Assembly (NCBI GenBank): GCA_040954595.2
Contig: CM082580.2
Span: 4,464,001-4,528,000, forward strand
Origin: Balanoglossus misakiensis
Taxonomy: Eukaryota > Hemichordata
Direction: 5' to 3'
Length of the DNA: 64,000 bases
The notes beneath the pieces are model-generated. The model was given only the letters and a program-made list of their open reading frames with translations. It made no database searches and was not told the origin of the DNA. The position numbers and the translations under genes are program-made. Positions 60,754-64,000 of this stretch are shown here, in pieces. Position 1 is the first letter of the stretch. Each line of letters begins with the position of its first letter.

Positions 60754-62881
60754 GGCCAAAGCTAGAAATCTACAAAAATTTATGTACGGTAAAATTGTAA
60801 GGGCATTTCTGCCAGACACAAACGCACGCACGCACGCACACAAACACAAAAAACCACACCCCAAAACAGAATGTCAAGTCCACCTTCACGGGAGAAACGG
60901 ATTACCCTCTGTTGGTATATATGTAGTTACGATAGAAAAAGACCCATGTGTGGTACTTCAACCGCCAAGGTATGTAACTAACAGTTCATTTACGTCGAGG
61001 CGATGGCCAGCAGAACTGGTAGGACCTTTTTTATCTAAATGATTTTTCCCAGGGTACTTGTGATCACTTATCATTTTAAGGTAGACTGATATTAAGGTAT
61101 GCCGCACTTCACAACTTACTCTAACACCTTACACGGTTTAGTTGGATATTTTAGATGCTGTGTGTTATTGTTTTTTCCCAGGCATACAGTAATATGTGCA
61201 AATAACGCTCTTATATCTTGGCAAAAGTTTACTCATTGCTCTTATGGTGAATACATTTACTGTTCATAATTGTAAAAAATGTGTTGATTATAACAATGAC
61301 TAGCTACAAGTTATAATATCAATAACATCGTTTTATCAATCACTCAAACCAGATAAAAAAAAGTTTTCTCGTTTGCCATGTTGCTGGATTCAGAACGTGT
61401 TGAGTTGGTTTAAGAGAATTAAAGTATAGAATTTGTCACATATGTCCACTAAACCTTTGCCACCAGAAGAATGCATAACTGTTGTGCATAACCATGATTT
61501 AATTTTGTGTCATGTGATCGTCTACCGAATGATCTCTCCCCAAAATGACTTGATTATACTAGTAGTATTGTTTTAGTGCGACTTAATTTAAAACACTCGT
61601 TTTCTCATCGGACTTCCTCCAAGTCCAAGTTTCAAGTCGAAATTCAGATAAACCAAAGACTAAATGAGTCAATGTTGCAAACAGGTTAAAGTAGCCAGAG
61701 GTTAGTGAGTATTTCAAGTTTTATAACTACACAAGCTCGCCATATACATTTTGTAGGTTGACATGTAACAGGCAGATAATGCTGGGTTAGTGGCAGAAGC
61801 TTTTTCATGGCAACAAAGTGCAGAGAAACTGTCGGGAAAAGTTGGCAGCAGAGAATGCAAGCAACATAAATAATTCCACCATCTACACTGAATGCTAGAT
61901 ATAGATGTGTCACCTGTTTATATCCCTTTCGTTTCAATTGCTATTCTATTTTCTTCCATCTTTTTCTTATCAATTTTTTTATTATGTACATAATGCCTGT
62001 TCAGTTTCGTTAACTTTAGTTCATGTGATGTTACAGACTAATGTTAATGTCATTAATTATGCTTACTGTATAATCTCTTTAAATGTCTTCAGTTTCTTGT
62101 TGATATATTCAATACCAAATCTACTGATTAACTTGTAGGCATTTTTAAATTGATGTCATGTAATGAAAAGTGCTATTGTTATTTTCTTACCAGTTTTATT
62201 TCAAGTGAATACATGAAGGGTACTTAACAGGGCTTGGTATATTGGAACAGACCAGATTGTGTAGCTAAGGCGTGTATTCACTTTCACAACAATGTAGGTA
62301 ACAGATGAGTTAGTGAGAGGGTATGGGTAGAGAGTTCAGTCGCAACAATTTGTAGCCTCGAAATAGTCAAAGAGATTTTTCTGGTAGCAAGGTATAGGCT
62401 GGGTTGTAGACACAAGTATGCCAATATTAATTACAAACTTTTAGATATTATTCATTATTAATTGGTAATTAGAAGTTGGAATAAAAGTGGTTGTAGTCAT
62501 AAAAAATGAAGTCTAAGAATTTTATGGAAGCATCGGTGAGTCAGTTCCGAATTCTCTTCGCGAAGCATGAATATCTTTCATATAAGTTTTGTGTTTTCTT
62601 GCGATACTGAAGATTACAAAAACAGGAGAAGATTACATTTGCCTTTTGTAACTCAATAACTCCGCGTCATATGTCCACTAAACCTTAGCCACCATCCACT
62701 TTCTATACAGGCACCATTGTCACTACGAAGAAACTGAGTAAAAGTCAACATTTAATTTTTCAGCTTGAAAAAAATGACATCAGGTACAAAAATTCGCATA
62801 TGCAAATAAGAACAGAAACTCATTGTTTGTAAGAACGTTACCTTGTAAATGCTTTTACAGGAATGTCGTATTACATTAGAT
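60754..62881. other. No gene seen
   Basis: AT-rich DNA without coherent coding potential. ATATGTCCACTAAACCTT occurs twice (about 61440 and 62670), hinting at an old dispersed repeat. Confidence 0.45.
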
Positions 62882-63760
62882 ATTTGTCAGGAGTGGTTTT
62901 ATTAGACTTAGAATATAAATATTGAAAGCAGCCAAGTAGTTAGTGAAGTCAGTTAGTATGACCTGTCTACATATCTGTACAGTATCGGTGACTTCATTGG
63001 ATTCGCGGAGGCCCAACTGGTCAAAAGGATTGTGCTAGAACCACTCGTGGTAAATCATAACACGTTGAGTACATGTACAACAGTGGATTACATCGGGGAC
63101 ACACTGCACTATAAACAGAGTTGCGTGTGTGCATATGGCCACTGAAAAGACAATTTTCATGAGCATGTATAATATCGAACTTTGAAATGTAGAACACACA
63201 TGGAATATACACTGAACGTACCGGGTAGTATAAACAATCATATTACATAAGATTTGTAGTTTGACTTGTAATTTGTCAGGAGTGGTTTTATTAGACTAAG
63301 CATATGAATATTGTTATCAGTCAAGTAGTTAGTGAAATCAGTTAGTATTACCTCTCTAGATATCTGTACAGTACCGGTGACTTCATTGGATTCCCGAAGG
63401 CCCAACTGGTCAAAAGGATTTCGCTAGAACCACTCGTGGTAAATCATAACACGTTGAGTACATGTACAACAGAAGATTACATTGCGGACACACTGCTCTG
63501 TCCACAGGATCACATGTCTGCGTGGCTACAGAAAAGGCACTTTTCATGTATGTACAAAACCCGACCTTGAAACTTATGACACACGGACAATACATGGAAC
63601 ATAGTATAAACTGTCATTTTACATAAGATTTTAAGTTTCAATTATTATTTGTCAGGAGTGGTTTTATTAGACTTAGAAAATGGATATTGTAAGCAGACAA
63701 GTAGTTAGTGAAGTCAGTTAGTATGACCTGTCTAGATATATGTACAGTACTGGGTGATTG
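62882..63760. repeat. Satellite-like tandem repeat, units of about 390 and 375 bp
   Basis: Units starting ATTTGTCAGGAGTGGTTTTA begin near 62882, 63271 and 63646. They share TACAGTA.CGGTGACTTCATT and AACCACTCGTGGTAAATCAT. The third is cut short near 63755. Confidence 0.85.
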
Positions 63761-64000
63761 AGAAATACATCATGGTAACCCAACCAATAGAAAATGCAGA
63801 ATAATGCATTGAGATTTCATCATGGGTATAGGGTATACATGGTCAGTCACTGAATAAACATGTAAGAAAAAAGGACCTGGTATTTCTACCGAACCACTAG
63901 GATTGTTAAATCAAATACCAACAATGATGATGAACAGAATGCACACAAAATCGTCTGCGCCTTTGGATCTACTGGAGTAGTGTAGATTGCAATATCATTG

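Noticed and set aside
1-64000. CRISPR arrays, operons, tRNA or rRNA genes
   Set aside because: No direct-repeat/spacer pattern, no polycistronic layout, and no tRNA cloverleaf or rRNA sequence was recognised. The window is eukaryotic.

Overview
This is animal nuclear DNA, AT-rich and intron-dense, with phase-1 exons, long multi-domain ectodomains, short miniature transposons and decayed retrotransposons. The gene content (a GRL101-type LGR receptor carrying F-type lectin, C-type lectin, CUB, EGF and LDLa modules, an animal A-PCP-reductase NRPS-like enzyme, and a sulfotransferase relic) suggests a marine invertebrate deuterostome, most likely a hemichordate or cephalochordate. The species cannot be named from the sequence alone. 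All gene models below were built by hand from splice sites and reading phase.

Layout. (1) 1-8722, plus strand: receptor paralog A, cut by the left edge of the window. (2) 8723-17650: non-genic DNA with tandem and direct repeats, a decayed transposase-like relic (about 10.8-12.3 kb), a 32-bp-arm hairpin and a LINE reverse-transcriptase relic (about 15.0-15.6 kb). (3) 17651-40423, plus strand: complete receptor paralog B, 41 coding exons, 7380 nt of CDS (2459 aa) that stays in frame throughout. Its introns hold TTAA-flanked foldback MITEs and an antisense LINE 3' end. (4) 40500-41700: an expanded tandem repeat. (5) 54788-42644, minus strand, convergent with receptor B: a 19-exon adenylation/carrier/thioester-reductase gene with one apparent 1-base frameshift. 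(6) 57859-58720: an intronless, broken cytosolic sulfotransferase. (7) 58840-59402: a CpG-rich promoter-like block, followed by mostly empty DNA with two foldbacks and a tandem satellite of about 380 bp at the right end.

Main biological point. A and B are tandem duplicates of a very large putative pattern-recognition or relaxin-receptor-like GPCR. In both copies a spliced, in-phase exon pair joins the 7TM domain to the C-lobe of a protein kinase that lacks an N-lobe and has lost the catalytic Asp and the DFG glycine. Both copies also keep an open alternative end, a read-through of the 7TM exon with its own stop and AATAAA, so kinase-tailed and tail-less isoforms are both possible. The A/B differences (TM3 Asp to Glu, an earlier stop in B, a near-identical C-type lectin block) suggest recent divergence with gene conversion.
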